This document shows positions 63,538 to 64,000 of a stretch of 64,000 nt of DNA, one piece after another. A program made the translations under genes and the position numbers. The number at the start of each line of letters is the position of its first letter. Within the stretch, counting starts at the first letter, position 1. The notes under the pieces are model-generated. The model made no database searches. It worked only from the letters and a program-made list of their open reading frames with translations, and was not told the origin of the DNA. Source of the stretch: Asanoa ferruginea (GTDB taxonomy: Bacteria > Actinomycetota > Actinomycetes > Mycobacteriales > Micromonosporaceae); the NCBI RefSeq assembly GCF_003387075.1, contig NZ_QUMQ01000001.1, positions 2,604,001-2,668,000 of the forward strand. The letters run 5' to 3'.

Positions 63538-64000
63538 TCACATCCGGAAGACGCCGAAGCCCTCGGCGCCCTTGATCGGTGCATTGTGGATAGCCGAAAG
63601 AGACAGCCCCAGGACGGTGCGGGTGTCGCGGGGATCGATGATCCCGTCGTCGTAGAGGCGGCCGGAGAGGAACAGGGCCGTCGACTGCGTGTCGATCTGC
63701 TGCTCCACCATCATCCGCATCGCCTGGTCGGAGTCTTCGTCGTAGTGCTGGCCCTTGGCCTCGGCCGCCTGCCGCGCCACGATCGAGAGGACCCCGGCGA
63801 GCTGTGCCGGGCCCATCACCGCCGACTTCGCGTTGGGCCAGGTGAACAGGAAGCGCGGCTCGTAGGCCCGGCCGCACATGCCGTAGTTGCCGGCACCGTA
63901 GGACGCGCCGAGGTTGATCGTGATGTGCGGGACCTTCGAGTTGGACACCGCGTTGATCATCAGGGCGCCGTGCTTGATGATGCCGCGCTGTTCATACTCG
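63538..64000 (-). CDS. Acyl-CoA carboxylase beta subunit (carboxyltransferase), truncated by window edge
   Basis: The C-terminal 153 residues of a carboxyltransferase are visible. From the edge the frame reads EYEQRGIIKHGALMINAV, then GASYGAGNYGMCGRAYEPRF and WPNAKSAVMGPAQLAGVL, typical of methylcrotonyl-/geranyl-CoA carboxylase beta subunits. The real start lies beyond position 64000. It is the first visible gene of the minus-strand operon with the alpha subunit and acyl-CoA dehydrogenase. Confidence 0.93.
   Translation of the reverse strand, partial: EYEQRGIIKHGALMINAVSNSKVPHITINLGASYGAGNYGMCGRAYEPRFLFTWPNAKSAVMGPAQLAGVLSIVARQAAEAKGQHYDEDSDQAMRMMVEQQIDTQSTALFLSGRLYDDGIIDPRDTRTVLGLSLSAIHNAPIKGAEGFGVFRM

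Overview
The window is a GC-rich (roughly 70 percent) chromosomal segment of an actinobacterium. Evidence includes GTG starts, many leaderless genes, a WhiB-family regulator beside ArsA-type ATPases and a PASTA penicillin-binding protein, and tRNA-adenosine-deaminase-associated protein next to tadA. The family Micromonosporaceae is my best guess from gene order (ffs-dnaX-ybaB-recR, then leuA-lysC-asd), but that is inference. I see no rRNA, CRISPR array, prophage or transposase gene.

Layout. 1-8.1 kb: tail of a DUF6114-like membrane protein, a DUF885 peptidase-like protein, a DMT exporter, a 63-bp tandem repeat array, a PHP phosphoesterase, mtnA and tyrA. 8.2-13.2 kb: exported beta-propeller protein, small membrane protein, tadA and partner, thioesterase, TetR regulator, deoD and tRNA-Ser(CGA). 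13.3-18.6 kb: VOC protein, secreted subtilase, exported protein, uridine-kinase-like protein, tRNA-Ser(GGA), SRP RNA and an HTH regulator. 18.8-23.4 kb: dnaX with an expanded repetitive linker, ybaB, recR. 23.8-29.9 kb: complete peptide-type ABC importer. 29.9-30.7 kb: gene-free tract full of inverted repeats. 30.7-37.8 kb: HNH lipoprotein with a small partner, MFS exporter, and three tandem secreted beta-trefoil (fascin-like) paralogues. 37.9-43.7 kb: leuA with a leader-peptide attenuator, a lipoprotein, lysC with an internal start, asd, then a 53-bp tandem repeat array. 43.7-53.2 kb: YqeY protein, metallophosphoesterase, tRNA-Pro(CGG), diguanylate cyclase, class A PBP, wblA, two ArsA-type ATPases and a proline-rich membrane protein. 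53.2-60.3 kb: DUF4177, RidA, MBL hydrolase, class IIIb cyclase-AAA-TPR protein, Ser/Thr kinase, small membrane protein. 60.3-64 kb: acyl-CoA dehydrogenase and the alpha and beta subunits of an acyl-CoA carboxylase, beta being cut by the window edge.

Functional themes. leuA, lysC, asd and tyrA serve leucine, aspartate-family and tyrosine synthesis. dnaX, ybaB and recR form a replication and repair cluster. PBP, wblA and the ArsA pair form a conserved actinobacterial locus. The right end looks like branched-chain or isoprenoid acyl-CoA breakdown. Signalling is rich: c-di-GMP, cAMP-type cyclase, Ser/Thr kinase, TetR and WhiB. The most notable observations are the leucine attenuator at leuA, widespread leaderless promoters including a back-to-back pair sharing 2 bp, the fascin-like triplication, the repeat expansion inside dnaX, and the structured gene-free tract at 29.9-30.7 kb.
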